A stretch of DNA of 64,000 bases from Betaproteobacteria bacterium (GTDB taxonomy: Bacteria; Pseudomonadota; Gammaproteobacteria; Burkholderiales; Usitatibacteraceae), in assembly GCA_016720925.1 (NCBI GenBank), contig JADKJR010000039.1, forward strand, positions 1 to 64,000. Direction: 5' to 3'. Numbering within the stretch: position 1 is the stretch's first letter; each line of letters begins with the position of its first letter. The notes under the pieces are model-generated. The model was not told the DNA's origin. It saw only the letters and a program-made list of their open reading frames with translations, and did not search any database. Shown piece after piece: positions 39,159 through 48,248 of the stretch. Position numbers and translations under genes: made by a program.

Positions 39159-39476
39159 TCATGGCTCTTTGTCTTCGCTTGCCGTGAGCGACGCGATGCC
39201 GCGCGCAACAAGCCATGCCAACCCAAGCCCGACCGTCGCGATAAAGCACCAGCCGAACCACGTCGGCTTGCACCAGCCCCAGCCGCACGCGCCAGCGTTT
39301 TGCAGCAGCCCCGGAATGCCCAGCGAATGAAACATATAGACCGACAAATAAGGGATAACGGCCAGCACGCCAATGGGCGTGTCCAGGTATTGTGGCCAGA
39401 CAAGGCCCGGCAGAAGCGCCGCAACGTAAACGCCGACGATGATGGCAAACACTTTAGCCGTGCGATGCTGTTTCAT
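39159..39476 (-). CDS. Small hypothetical membrane protein
   Basis: 105 residues: helix VFAIIVGVYVAALLPGLVW, a second region IGVLAVIPYLSVYMF, a Cys/Trp-rich loop NAGACGWGWCKPTWFGWC and a final helix FIATVGLGLAWLVARGI. The loop and terminal helix are a recurrent pattern in small proteobacterial membrane proteins. Function unknown. Confidence 0.6.
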   Translation of the reverse strand: MKQHRTAKVFAIIVGVYVAALLPGLVWPQYLDTPIGVLAVIPYLSVYMFHSLGIPGLLQNAGACGWGWCKPTWFGWCFIATVGLGLAWLVARGIASLTASEDKEP

Positions 39477-39626
39477 TGGAAGATGTCTAGGGAATCAGGC
39501 CACACAATTTGCAATGGGGACTTGAGGTGAGTAGCGATATTGAAATGATCGAATCTCACTGGTGGAACGCCTATGTGGATCCGTCCGGTGCAAGAGGATG
39601 GCTGCATTCGATGGGTATTCGGCTCG

Positions 39627-40016
39627 TTAAGCCGCGCTAGATACGAATGCCAAAACGTGACCATCAGGGTCCAGCGAATATGCCGCGATATGTCCCCAGT
39701 CGCGTGGCAGCAGCGGACTCAGCTCCCGTGCGCCCGCGGCGAGTGCACGCGCGTGATAGTCACCCGGCTCGGCCAGGACGAGGTAAAGCTCGGCGCGCGG
39801 AACGCCATTCGCAGCAGCCGGATCGGGCAGGGCTGCGCCAAGCAGATTGCGTATGCCTTGCTCCGGCATCAGCCCCAGAACGCCTCCGCCGGGAAGGTCG
39901 AACTCGGTCATACCGGGCGCGTGAAGGCGTGGCTTGATGCCGAGGACAGCCGTGTAGAAGGCGGTACTGCGCGCTTGGTCTGCGACGTAGAAGATGAAGT
40001 GGGAGGCGGGGGTCAC
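39627..40016 (-). CDS. VOC-family (glyoxalase/bleomycin-resistance fold) protein
   Basis: 129 residues. Opens HFIFYVADQARSTAFYTAVLG and ends WGHIAAYSLDPDGHVLAFVS, the two beta-alpha-beta modules of the vicinal-oxygen-chelate fold. The usual metal residues are partly replaced, so the reaction cannot be named. Intact, on the same strand as the ATPase gene 21 bases upstream. Confidence 0.85.
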   Translation of the reverse strand: MTPASHFIFYVADQARSTAFYTAVLGIKPRLHAPGMTEFDLPGGGVLGLMPEQGIRNLLGAALPDPAAANGVPRAELYLVLAEPGDYHARALAAGARELSPLLPRDWGHIAAYSLDPDGHVLAFVSSAA

Positions 40017-40037
40017 GGTTGTAGTCAGCCAGATAGC

Positions 40038-40773
40038 TCACTCATCGGCAAGCAACTGTTCAAGCCGCCTCGGATAGTGGTTGAGGAAGTCACGAGTGAC
40101 GACATAGTGTTCGGTGTCTTCGTACTTTACTTCCGAGATGCCTGATCCATCGAACTGGAGGATTTTTGCGTGCGGATATGACAGCAGTATTGGCGAATGC
40201 GTGGCGATGATGAACTGGGATTCGTTTTGCGCGAGCTGATGAATGGCAGAAAGTGCGGCGAGTTGACGGTTCGGGGACAGGGCGGCCTCCGGCTCATCGA
40301 GAAGGTAGAGCCCCTTGCCGCGAAACTTGTGGGTGAGAAGCGCCATGAATGCTTCCCCCATGCGAGCGCGAATGCAAGGAACGATTGTCGTAGCCGCCGA
40401 GATAGCCAACTTCATCCATGTACGTGGCGACATTGAAGAAGCTCTCGGCGCGCAGGAAATAGCCGTCCGCCGGTTTCCGGAAGCTACGCGTCAGGCGAAG
40501 CGCCTGATGTAGCGATGAGACGGATTCGGTTGTTTGCAGTTGGACATTTTTCGTGCCCCCTTCCGGTCCATAGCCAAGTGCAACCGCGATGCCCTCAAGA
40601 ACGGTTGATTTTCCCGAGCCATTTTCGCCGACGAAAAATGTGACATCGGGATGGAAGTCGATGCAGCCCAATTCACGCACGGACGGAATATCGTAGGGGT
40701 AATGGGCGAAATCGATTTCCGCGTCGGGGCGAATTGAAATCTGTTGAAGGTAGGGTTTTGCCGAAAGGGACAT
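40038..40773 (-). CDS. AAA ATPase of the SMC/RecF-like ABC class (frameshifted)
   Basis: About 245 residues when joined. Walker A FFVGENGSGKSTVLEGIA, a short coiled-coil-free middle, a signature-like YDNRSLHSRSHG, Walker B GLYLLDEPEAALSP and the H-loop FIIATHSPILL. The frame changes at a C5 run on the plus strand (40355-40359); four would join SHG to EAFMALL. This is the compact ABC ATPase type often annotated only as 'AAA family ATPase'; its partner and role are unknown. No nuclease or toxin-like neighbour is evident. Confidence 0.82.
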
Positions 40774-40792
40774 TGTTCAGGTACCGATTGAT

Positions 40793-41284
40793 TTACTGCT
40801 TACGCTGACCGAAATCATATGTGTCCACGAGTGCGCAATTGTCATTGACTTCAACTCTCGCATCAACGCCGTCCCATTCGAATTCGATCTTGAGCTCTCC
40901 TGACGGTTTCTTTCCCGCATCGAACGACTTGATCGGCTTACCCTCGTAAAGAAATTCCGAACCAATCGATAATCGAATGCGAGTGATATTGTCTGAGAAT
41001 TTGAACGCAAAGTCCTGCCTGCCAGACGTGACGTTGACCAAGAATGCCGGGGGTAGCTTGTGAAAATCAAACGAACTTTGCGTAAGCATTCCCCATTGAG
41101 TGGTTTCGAAGTTTTGGAATGAGAGGTAATTTGGATTTCGTGGCATTTTCCCCGGCACTTCGAGCGCGGCGCCACACTTTGCAGCGTTCGCGAGCGGCGC
41201 GCAAACGCATAACGAGATTGCGAATAGGTACAGGCAAAAATGGCGAAAGCCAGTACGTATTCGCTTCTTGGCGGGGCTATTCAT
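40793..41284 (-). CDS. Hypothetical secreted protein
   Basis: 163 residues. Signal peptide HFCLYLFAISLCVCAPLANAA, then a soluble domain with strand-rich segments (QSSFDFHKLPPAFLVNVT; ELKIEFEWDGVDARVEV) and two conserved-looking Cys (AKCGAAL, NDNCALVD). No family recognised. Confidence 0.6.
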   Translation of the reverse strand: MNSPAKKRIRTGFRHFCLYLFAISLCVCAPLANAAKCGAALEVPGKMPRNPNYLSFQNFETTQWGMLTQSSFDFHKLPPAFLVNVTSGRQDFAFKFSDNITRIRLSIGSEFLYEGKPIKSFDAGKKPSGELKIEFEWDGVDARVEVNDNCALVDTYDFGQRKQ

Positions 41285-41570
41285 GACGTCCCAGCGCAGG
41301 CGTGAATGAAACTCTATTGATCATCTCAAGGTGGTTACGTAATACAGCCCGGAAATCGTAACGCATATGAGTCGAAATCTTCCTATGAATGAGCGCTTCA
41401 TCATTAGAACATGGCAACATGGAATTCGTCGGAACCACGGTTGTGGGGTTGAGGCCGGCAGCAATGTGCGCAACTGTCGTTGTATGCCTGATCGCGCGCA
41501 GAATAGTGATAATGTGGGACGCGAAAGCTGCACCGCATGGCGCCAATGAACAAGGAACTTCCAACTATGC

Positions 41571-41598
41571 CGTCGTCCCAGCGCAGGCTGGAACCCAG
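41571..41598 (-). repeat. ATTCCC/GGAAT-type REP-like repeat
   Basis: CGTCGTCCCAGCGCAGGCTG then GAACCCAG, with stem CCAGC/GCTGG. Inverted relative to the copy at 41629. Confidence 0.6.
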
Positions 41599-41628
41599 TT
41601 CACCCCGATATTTTGAAATACGAAGGGA

Positions 41629-41658
41629 CTGGATCCCAGCTTTCGCTGGAATGACGGG
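41629..41658 (+). repeat. ATTCCC/GGAAT-type REP-like repeat
   Basis: CTGGATCCCAGC, TTTC loop, GCTGGAATGACGGG; stem CCAGC/GCTGG. The same element as inside rarA at 42371. Confidence 0.65.
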
Positions 41659-41688
41659 TCTTTGAGGATTTGAGCCGCTTACAATACT

Positions 41689-41754
41689 AAACCCTAGCAC
41701 TGGTGCGCCTTACAGGCATAAAAGGCTTTAAACGCCTCGCCAATGCTAGAGTTT
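41689..41754. repeat. Dispersed ~66-bp imperfect palindrome, copy 2
   Basis: Left arm AAACCCTAGCACTGGTGCG, inner CAGGCATAAAAGGC, right arm CGCCAATGCTAGAGTTT. Ends 23 bases before the rarA start. Confidence 0.75.
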
Positions 41755-41777
41755 GCTAACCGCGACACTTACATTTC

Positions 41778-43150
41778 GTGACCGATCTCTTCTCAACCAT
41801 TTCCCCCTCACCCCTGCCCTCTACCGAGGGAGAGGGAGCGAATCAGTCCGGCTCTAGCGTGCCGCTCGCAGAGCGCCTGCGGCCGCGTACGCTGGCCGAG
41901 GTGATCGGGCAGGAACACCTGACAGGCGAGGGCATGCCGCTGCGGATCGCGTTTGACTCCGGCAAGCCGCACTCGATGATCCTGTGGGGACCGCCCGGCG
42001 TGGGCAAGACCACCATCGCGCGGCTAATGGCGCATGCGTTCGAATCGGATTTCATCGCGCTCTCTGCCGTGCTGTCGGGGGTGAAGGAAATCCGCGAGGC
42101 GATCGAGCGCGCGCTGGTGAACCGGGACAATCTCAATCGCCGCACCATCCTGTTCGTCGATGAAGTGCATCGCTTCAACAAGAGCCAGCAGGATGCGTTT
42201 CCTGCCGCATGTCGAATCGGGGCTGGTGACGTTCATCGGCGCGACCACCGAGAATCCGTCGTTCGAATTGAACAATGCGTTGCTGTCGCGCGCGTCGGTG
42301 TATGTGTTGAAGCCGCTGGATGAGGTGGCGTTGGGGGCATTGCTGGAACGTGCGGGTTCCGCCGCAAACCTGGATTCCCGCCTGCGCGGGCGGGAATGAC
42401 GGTGAGTTGGCCAAATCGCGCATGATCAACATGGCCGATGGCGATGGGCGGCGGCTGATCAATCTGGTCGAGCAGCTTGCCATCGCAGCTGATAGCAGCG
42501 GCATCAAATCGATCGATACCAAATTCGTCGAGAGCGTGCTCGCGCGCGCGGCGAAGCGTTTCGACAAGGGCGGCGATAATTTCTACGACCAGATTTCCGC
42601 GCTGCATAAAAGCGTGCGCGGCTCCGACCCGGATGCGTCGCTGTACTGGTTGGCCCGCATGCTCGATGGCGGCGCCGATCCGCGCTACGTGGCGCGCCGC
42701 GTGATCCGCATGGCGACCGAGGATATTGGCCTCGCCGATCCGCGCGCGCTGGATATCACGCTCTCCGCCGCCGACGTGTACGAACGCCTTGGCTCGCCGG
42801 AAGGGGAACTTGCGCTGGCGGAGGCGATCATCTATCTCGCTATCGCCGCCAAATCGAACGCGGTGTACAAAGCCTACAACGAGGTGCGGGCGTTTATTGC
42901 GCAGGATGAGTCGCGGCCAGTGCCGATGCACATCCGCAATGCGCCGACCAAGCTGATGAAGTCGCTGGGGATGGGCAAGGATTACCGTTATGCGCACGAT
43001 GAGGAAGAGGGTTACGTGGCCGGGGAAAATTACCTGCCCGACGGCATGAAGCGGCCGGACTGGTATCGCCCCACGGAGCGCGGCCTGGAGGCGAAGATTC
43101 GCGAAAAACTTGCGCATTTACGCGAACTTGATGGAAAATCCAAGTCATGA
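41778..43150 (+). CDS. rarA: Replication-associated recombination protein A (frameshifted, repeat-containing)
   Basis: AAA+ clamp-loader-like ATPase acting at stalled forks. LAERLRPRTLAEVIGQEHL, Walker A WGPPGVGKTTIARL, Walker B LFVDEVHRF, sensor-1 FIGATTENPSFELN, and a C-terminal domain with NMADGDGRRLINLVEQ and PDGMKRPDWYRPTERG. Start GTG 41778. Frame changes near 42198 (QQDAF / LPHVESG, one T too many) and around 42330-42370. Two palindromic repeats lie in the coding region: one makes a linker PLPSTEGEG in the N-terminus (41805-41838), the other (42371-42401) lies between LLERA and the INMADGDG segment and reads WIPACAGGND in the downstream frame. Confidence 0.9.
41805..41838 (+). repeat. 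CCCTC/GAGGG palindromic repeat inside rarA
   Basis: CCCTCACCCCTGCCCTCT then AGAGGG arm; stem CCCTCT (41817-41822) / AGAGGG (41831-41836). It lies in the rarA reading frame and encodes the extra linker before LAERLRP. Confidence 0.5.
42371..42401 (+). repeat. ATTCCC-type REP-like repeat inside rarA
   Basis: Perfect stem ATTCCCGCC (42374-42382) / GGCGGGAAT (42389-42397) with loop TGCGCG, followed by GACGG. In the upstream frame the repeat supplies a TGA stop (42397-42399). Confidence 0.7.
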
Positions 43151-43272
43151 ACGCGTTTGTCAAACTCCTGCGCAGCAACCCCTCCAGCCGCTCCTCCCGA
43201 TCTACGTAGCGCTCGCCTTCGGTCGCCTGATGAAGGCGTGCGCGACACCTTAAAGCTTCTCCCCTTAACATG

Positions 43273-43345
43273 CCGCCATTCTCGTGCGAGGCGGGAATCA
43301 GTTCGTGCAAATTGGATCCGCATTTCGCAAGGCGGGAATGACGGG
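43273..43345 (+). repeat. Tandem degenerate ATTCCC-type repeats upstream of serS
   Basis: Two units in the same direction: GCGAGGCGGGAATCAG near 43287-43301 and TGGATCCGCATTTCGC followed by GGCGGGAATGACGGG at 43313-43345. They end 34 bases before the serS ATG. Confidence 0.55.
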
Positions 43346-43379
43346 CATAGAAGAGAACCTCAAGACTCAAGGATACAAA

Positions 43380-44657
43380 ATGTTAGACATCCAACAACTC
43401 CGAAAAGACCTCCCCGCGGTTGTTGCCGGCCTCGCACGGCGCGGTGTTGTTTTCGATGAAGCGACGTTTCGCAACCTCGAAGACAATCGCAAGGTGCTGC
43501 AGACGTTCACGGAAGAATTGCAGGCCCGGCGCAATGCGCTCTCCAAGCAAATCGGCATGATGAAAGGCAAGGGCGAGGATACCGCCGTCGTCATGGCGGA
43601 AGTCGGTGGCCTCGGCGATCAGCTCAAAACCAACGAAACCTCGCTCGCAGCCTTGCAGGAAACGCTGAACGCTTTCCTGCGCACCATCCCCAACATTCCG
43701 CGCGCCGAAGTGCCTGCCGGCAAGGACGCCGACCAGAACGTCGAAGTGCGCAAATGGGGCACGCCGGCGAGTTATAAATTCGCGGTGAAGGACCACGTCG
43801 ATATCGGTGCATCGCTCGGCGGCATCGATTTCGATACGGCGGCAAAACTCTCCGGTGCGCGTTTTTCGGTATTGAAAGGTGGCGTGGCCCGGATGCATCG
43901 CGCGCTCGCCCAATTCATGCTCAATACTCATACCGCCGAGCACGGTTACACGGAAGTCTATGTGCCGTACATGGTGAGTGACGTTAGCGCCGACGGCGTA
44001 TCAAGCCTGGCCAAGTTCAAGGAAGACTTGTTCAAGATCGAAGGCCGCGACCTGTACCTGATTCCGACGGCGGAATATCCGGTGACGAACTTCGTGCGCG
44101 ATTCGATCGTGGACCTGAAGGACCTGCCGCTCAAGTTCGTCTGCCACAGCCCGTGTTTTCGGTCGGAGGCCGGCAGCTACGGCAAGGACACGCGCGGCAT
44201 GATTCGCCAGCACCAGTTCGACAAGGTCGAGGTCGTGCAGATCGTGCATCCAGACAAATCCGCCGACGCGCATGAAGAACTCACCGCGCATGCCGAATCG
44301 ATCCTGCAACGTCTGGAACTGCCTTACCGCACCATGTTGCTGTGTACCGGCGATATGGGTTTTGCATCGACCAAAACCTATGATCTTGAAGTATGGCTGC
44401 CCGCGCAAAACACCTATCGCGAGATTTCCAGTTGCTCGAACTATGAAGCTTTCCAGGCGCGTCGCATGATGGCGCGCTTCAAGAATGCGCAAGGCAAGAC
44501 CGAGTGGCTGCATACGATCAACGGTTCAGGCCTTGCGGTGGGGCGCACGCTGGTGGCGATTCTGGAGAACTACCAGAATGCGGATGGCAGCGTCACGGTG
44601 CCGTCGGTGCTGTTGCCGTATATGGGTGGGCTGACGAAGTTGGAGCCGGTCAAGTGA
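43380..44657 (+). CDS. serS: Seryl-tRNA synthetase
   Basis: 425 residues, class II synthetase. N-terminal tRNA-binding coiled coil (MLDIQQLRKDLPAVVAGLARR; LQARRNALSKQIGMMKGKGED), motif 2 FVCHSPCFRSEAGSYGKDTRGMIRQHQF region, and motif 3 NGSGLAVGRTLVAILEN. The start at 43380 is chosen because the longer frame runs back through repeat sequence. Intact. Confidence 0.97.
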   Translation: MLDIQQLRKDLPAVVAGLARRGVVFDEATFRNLEDNRKVLQTFTEELQARRNALSKQIGMMKGKGEDTAVVMAEVGGLGDQLKTNETSLAALQETLNAFLRTIPNIPRAEVPAGKDADQNVEVRKWGTPASYKFAVKDHVDIGASLGGIDFDTAAKLSGARFSVLKGGVARMHRALAQFMLNTHTAEHGYTEVYVPYMVSDVSADGVSSLAKFKEDLFKIEGRDLYLIPTAEYPVTNFVRDSIVDLKDLPLKFVCHSPCFRSEAGSYGKDTRGMIRQHQFDKVEVVQIVHPDKSADAHEELTAHAESILQRLELPYRTMLLCTGDMGFASTKTYDLEVWLPAQNTYREISSCSNYEAFQARRMMARFKNAQGKTEWLHTINGSGLAVGRTLVAILENYQNADGSVTVPSVLLPYMGGLTKLEPVK

Positions 44658-44777
44658 CTGCAAAGTGCAGGGCATTCAAGTGATCACTGTCTTCCCTGCA
44701 AGGACCGTAGCCCAATTTCTTTTGTCCAGCAAAGTCAACTTGGGCCGAGGCCTTCGCCGCGGCGACAGCGCTTGGCG

Positions 44778-45407
44778 ATGACCACCACCCTCATCCTCAT
44801 TCGCCACGGCGAAACGATCTGGAATCGCGAGGGCCGCATCCAGGGCCATCTCGACAGCGCATTGACGCCAGAGGGGATCGCGCAGGCAGAAGCGTGCGCG
44901 GTGCGTCTGCAGACGGAAGCCATTGAGCACGTCATCGCCAGCGACCTGCCGCGCGTCCGGCGCACCGCGGAGATCCTTAATGCCGCCATGAATCATCCCA
45001 TTCGCCATGAACCCGCGCTGCGAGAACGCTGCTATGGCATCGGCGAAGGCAAGACCTATGCGGAACTCGATGCCTTGCACCCCGAACTGTTTTCGCGCAC
45101 GCGCTCAACCGATCCGGATTTCGCCATCGAGGGGGGAGAAAGCCGCCGGCAATTCCATCAGCGCATCACCACCGCGCTCGGACAGATTGTCGAGGAGCAT
45201 GCGGGCAAACGCATTCTTGTCGTCACCCATGGCGGCGTGCTGGGCGTTATCTATCGCTGGCTAAATGAGTTGCCGATTGCGAGCGCGCACAAGGTGGAAA
45301 TCCCGAACGTCGCCTACAACCGTGTGACGATCAATGACGGAACCTGGATGCTGGATGTTTGGGCCGACACCGCTCATTTGACGTTCAACACATTTGAAGA
45401 AGCCTGA
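44778..45407 (+). CDS. Histidine phosphatase family protein (phosphoglycerate mutase-like)
   Basis: 209 residues. Catalytic LIRHGETIWNREGRIQG with the nucleophile His, second core HGGVLGVIYRWL, and proton-donor Glu in ERCYGIGEGKTYAEL. Cofactor-dependent mutase/phosphatase fold; the substrate is not predictable. Start ATG 44778 (a TTG two codons earlier is less likely). Its 3' end overlaps the convergent mltF gene by 34 bases. Confidence 0.9.
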   Translation: MTTTLILIRHGETIWNREGRIQGHLDSALTPEGIAQAEACAVRLQTEAIEHVIASDLPRVRRTAEILNAAMNHPIRHEPALRERCYGIGEGKTYAELDALHPELFSRTRSTDPDFAIEGGESRRQFHQRITTALGQIVEEHAGKRILVVTHGGVLGVIYRWLNELPIASAHKVEIPNVAYNRVTINDGTWMLDVWADTAHLTFNTFEEA

Positions 45408-46882
45408 GCTTTCTTCGGTGTTTGCAAAGTCGTGGTGTCCGTCAGCAGCAGGTCGTGATGGATGTCCATTTCCAGCGGCTTTTCCAGGCGCGTGATGATA
45501 TCCGTGTAGTTTCGAATGTTCTCCACGAACTGCACGGCTTCGTCACCGCGCGCGAATCCATGCTTCAGTGATTCGTGAATTTCCGGATCGCGCAACCGCA
45601 AATAGGCCTTGCGCACATCGAGCCACGAGTCGGCCTGTAGCTTCATGCGTTGCGTGAGGATGCGAGCATCCTCGAGATGGCCGTAGCCCTGGTTGTAGGC
45701 GGCCAGCGCCAGCCAGGTGCGATCCGGCTCCGGAATGCGCGCGGGAACCGTGTCCCGCAGCAGCAGCAGATACTTGGCGCCGCCAATGATCGACTCGCGC
45801 GCGTCCAGCCGGTTTTTCACGCCCATGCGGTCCGCCGTGTCCTCGGTCAGCATCATCAAGCCGCGTACGCCGGTGGGCGACGTGGCGAGTGCATCCCAGT
45901 GCGATTCCTGATAGGCAATGGCCGCCAGCACCCGCCAGTCGAGACCTGTCAATTGCTGTGCTTCGTGGAAATGAACCCGCAGTTTCGGGAGCAGGGTTTG
46001 CGCCTTTTCCAGCAGGCTTTCCGAGTCGATCGGCTGGATGCGATTGATGTGCCCGTAGTAGCGGTCCAGCAGCCGGCTCAAGGTACCGTTCTGCCTGATC
46101 TTGTCGAAGAACGATGCGGCGCTGTGCTGCAAGTCCGCGTCGGTCATCGGTGAGAATGCCCACGCAACCTTGTATTCGTGGCCCACGTTGAATGCGGTCG
46201 AGAGGTCTGGATGCAGGCGTTTGCCAACCGCGAAGCCGACCGCATCGACCAGCGCGCAATCGCTTTGTTGTGCGTCGATTCGTTTCAACAGATCGTCCGG
46301 GTTGGTTTCATGCGGCACCACATCCAGGATCATGCCGGGAAATTCACCCGTGAGTTCCCGCAGCATGTCGTGCGCGGGCGTCTCGGCGATGACGGATATT
46401 TGTTTCCCGATGGTATCGCGCAGCGACTTGGGCTTGGGGGCGGCATTGCCGCAAACCAGTTGATACTGAATCAATCGATAGCTCGGCCCAAACGCAAACG
46501 CGGCGCGCAATTCGACATCGGGCGTAAGATCCGCCGCGGCGATATGGCCACGGTTATCCTTGAGCGCCTGGATCAGTTTCTTGTGGCTCGGCATCACGAC
46601 AAAACGTGGTGAGAGACCGAGTTCCCTGGCAAACAGCGTCGACAGATCGTGTTCAAAACCGGTCTGGGTGTCGTCCTTGCCTTTGCCGGCGGTGGGGACA
46701 TCCTGCGTGGTGGTTGGGCCCCGCAGGGTGAGAATGACCAGTTCACCGGATTCGCGTGGCGCCTTGAGCGGCGGTCGCAGCCACAACGGCGCGTAGTCGG
46801 AATTACGCATGGCGTAGCCGATACCGGCGATGGCGGCGGCGATTGCGACGACAATGATCAGGACGATATACCGGCTTTTCAT
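45374..46882 (-). CDS. mltF: Membrane-bound lytic murein transglycosylase F
   Basis: 502 residues. N-terminal membrane anchor (IVLIIVVAIAAAIAGIGYAM), a periplasmic solute-binding-like domain (TGFEHDLSTLFARELGLSP; HIAAADLTPDVELRAAFAFG), and a lytic transglycosylase domain with the catalytic Glu in AIAYQESHWDALATSPTGV plus AAYNQGYGHLEDA. Cleaves peptidoglycan glycan strands. Intact. Confidence 0.92.
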   Translation of the reverse strand: MKSRYIVLIIVVAIAAAIAGIGYAMRNSDYAPLWLRPPLKAPRESGELVILTLRGPTTTQDVPTAGKGKDDTQTGFEHDLSTLFARELGLSPRFVVMPSHKKLIQALKDNRGHIAAADLTPDVELRAAFAFGPSYRLIQYQLVCGNAAPKPKSLRDTIGKQISVIAETPAHDMLRELTGEFPGMILDVVPHETNPDDLLKRIDAQQSDCALVDAVGFAVGKRLHPDLSTAFNVGHEYKVAWAFSPMTDADLQHSAASFFDKIRQNGTLSRLLDRYYGHINRIQPIDSESLLEKAQTLLPKLRVHFHEAQQLTGLDWRVLAAIAYQESHWDALATSPTGVRGLMMLTEDTADRMGVKNRLDARESIIGGAKYLLLLRDTVPARIPEPDRTWLALAAYNQGYGHLEDARILTQRMKLQADSWLDVRKAYLRLRDPEIHESLKHGFARGDEAVQFVENIRNYTDIITRLEKPLEMDIHHDLLLTDTTTLQTPKKAQASSNVLNVK

Positions 46883-47040
46883 TTCTGCAATTTTTCCGCT
46901 GTCTCCGGAATCCTGCGCAACATTACAGAGAATGCGCGTTGCACAGTTTTGTCCATCCTACCCTGAAATGCGCACCGGAATTTTGGCGTGCGATGCGATA
47001 ATGTCAGCCATTCACGCATCCTTGGAACAAGACCCGATAC

Positions 47041-47748
47041 ATGAGACCAAAAATTGTTGCGTTAGTGCCTGCCGCCGGCACAGGAACGCGTTTAGGCGAT
47101 GCGTTGCCGAAGCAGTATCTCGACGTCAATGGCTCCCCGATGATTTTCCATGCCCTGTCGGCGTTGAGCCAGGTTGCACGCATTGCAAAGATTGGCGTCG
47201 TATTGTCACCGGCAGACGTGCATTGGCAATCGTTGGTGGCAAACGCCGAATGCGGACGCCACATCGGGAAACGCGTCGTCACGTGGCCGGTTGGCGGCGC
47301 ATCGCGCGGCGCGAGCGTGTTGAATGGCTTGAAGGCCATTGCCGGCGATATGCAGGCGGACGACTGGATAATCGTGCACGATGCGGCGCGCCCGTGCATT
47401 CGCGTTGAACTGATCGAGCAATTCATCGACGAGCTGGAGACGGACCCCGTGGGCGGATTGCTGGCGTTGCCGCTGGCCGATACCATCAAACGCGATGACG
47501 GCAATTTGCGCGTGGAAAAGACGCTGGAACGCGAGGGCATCTGGCGGGCGCAGACGCCGCAAATGTTTCGCTACGGTATGCTCGTCGCGGCGCTTGAACG
47601 CATGCCCGAGGCCACCGATGAGTCGCAAGCCATCGAGGCGCTCGGTCATCAGCCGAGGCTGGTGAGCGGAGATAGCGCGAATCTGAAAGTAACCTACGCA
47701 ACGGATCTGAAGCTGGCGCGAATGCTGCTGAAGGAGGAGTTAGCGTGA
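47041..47748 (+). CDS. ispD: 2-C-methyl-D-erythritol 4-phosphate cytidylyltransferase
   Basis: 235 residues. Nucleotidyltransferase motif LVPAAGTGTRLGDALPKQYL, then DDWIIVHDAARPCIRVELI and WRAQTPQMFRYGML. Third step of the MEP isoprenoid pathway. The stop overlaps the ispF GTG start, a usual coupled pair. Confidence 0.97.
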   Translation: MRPKIVALVPAAGTGTRLGDALPKQYLDVNGSPMIFHALSALSQVARIAKIGVVLSPADVHWQSLVANAECGRHIGKRVVTWPVGGASRGASVLNGLKAIAGDMQADDWIIVHDAARPCIRVELIEQFIDELETDPVGGLLALPLADTIKRDDGNLRVEKTLEREGIWRAQTPQMFRYGMLVAALERMPEATDESQAIEALGHQPRLVSGDSANLKVTYATDLKLARMLLKEELA

Positions 47749-48248
47749 AACAAGCGACGCATGCGATTCATGGTTTGCGCATCGGGCACGGCTTTGATGT
47801 CCATCAGTTGGTCGTCGGACGAAAATGCATCGTCGGCGGTGTGGACATCGCCTTTGAGCGTGGATTGCTGGGGCATTCAGACGCTGACGTACTGTTGCAC
47901 GCAATTTGCGATGCATTGCTGGGCGCGGCGGCGCTCGGCGATATCGGCAGACATTTTCCCGATACCGACGCACGCTTCAAGGGTATCGATAGCCGCGCGT
48001 TGCTGAAGCACGTTGGCGCGTTGATTGCGGAACGCGGTTACGCCATCGGTAATATTGATGCAACCGTCATTGCGCAGGCGCCGAAAATGGCGCCGCATAT
48101 TCCGCTGATGGTGCAGAACATTGCGGCTGATCTGGGTCTGGAGCTTGATCAGGTCAATGTGAAGGCGACGACAACCGAGAAGCTTGGCTTTACGGGAAGA
48201 GGCGAAGGCATTGCCGCGGAAGCGGTGTGCATCATTTGCAAACTCTAG
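47745..48248 (+). CDS. ispF: 2-C-methyl-D-erythritol 2,4-cyclodiphosphate synthase
   Basis: 167 residues. Zinc and substrate residues in GHGFDVHQLVVGRKC and LLGHSDADVLLHAICDALLG, then GDIGRHFPDTDARFKGID and TTTEKLGFTGRGEGIAAEAV. Fifth step of the MEP pathway. GTG start overlapping ispD. The last codons and stop (AAACTCTAG) lie inside the left arm of a dispersed palindrome. Confidence 0.97.
   Translation: MKQATHAIHGLRIGHGFDVHQLVVGRKCIVGGVDIAFERGLLGHSDADVLLHAICDALLGAAALGDIGRHFPDTDARFKGIDSRALLKHVGALIAERGYAIGNIDATVIAQAPKMAPHIPLMVQNIAADLGLELDQVNVKATTTEKLGFTGRGEGIAAEAVCIICKL

Larger units (their letters stand above)
41285..41777. other. Repeat-rich intergenic region upstream of rarA
   Basis: About 490 bases without a supported gene. 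It holds a degenerate ATTCCC-type repeat at 41283-41308, two clear copies at 41571-41598 and 41629-41658, and a ~66-bp palindrome at 41689-41754. Open frames here translate partly through repeat sequence (PAQAGTQ), so I do not call them genes. Confidence 0.6.

Noticed and set aside
41389..41616. 75-residue plus-strand gene upstream of rarA
   Set aside because: Its C-terminal third translates a known-type intergenic repeat (VPAQAGTQ) and no ribosome site or family is evident.
43186..43260. tRNA-like fold or T-box leader before serS
   Set aside because: No cloverleaf arms or specifier/antiterminator elements could be drawn; the region is mostly repeat sequence.
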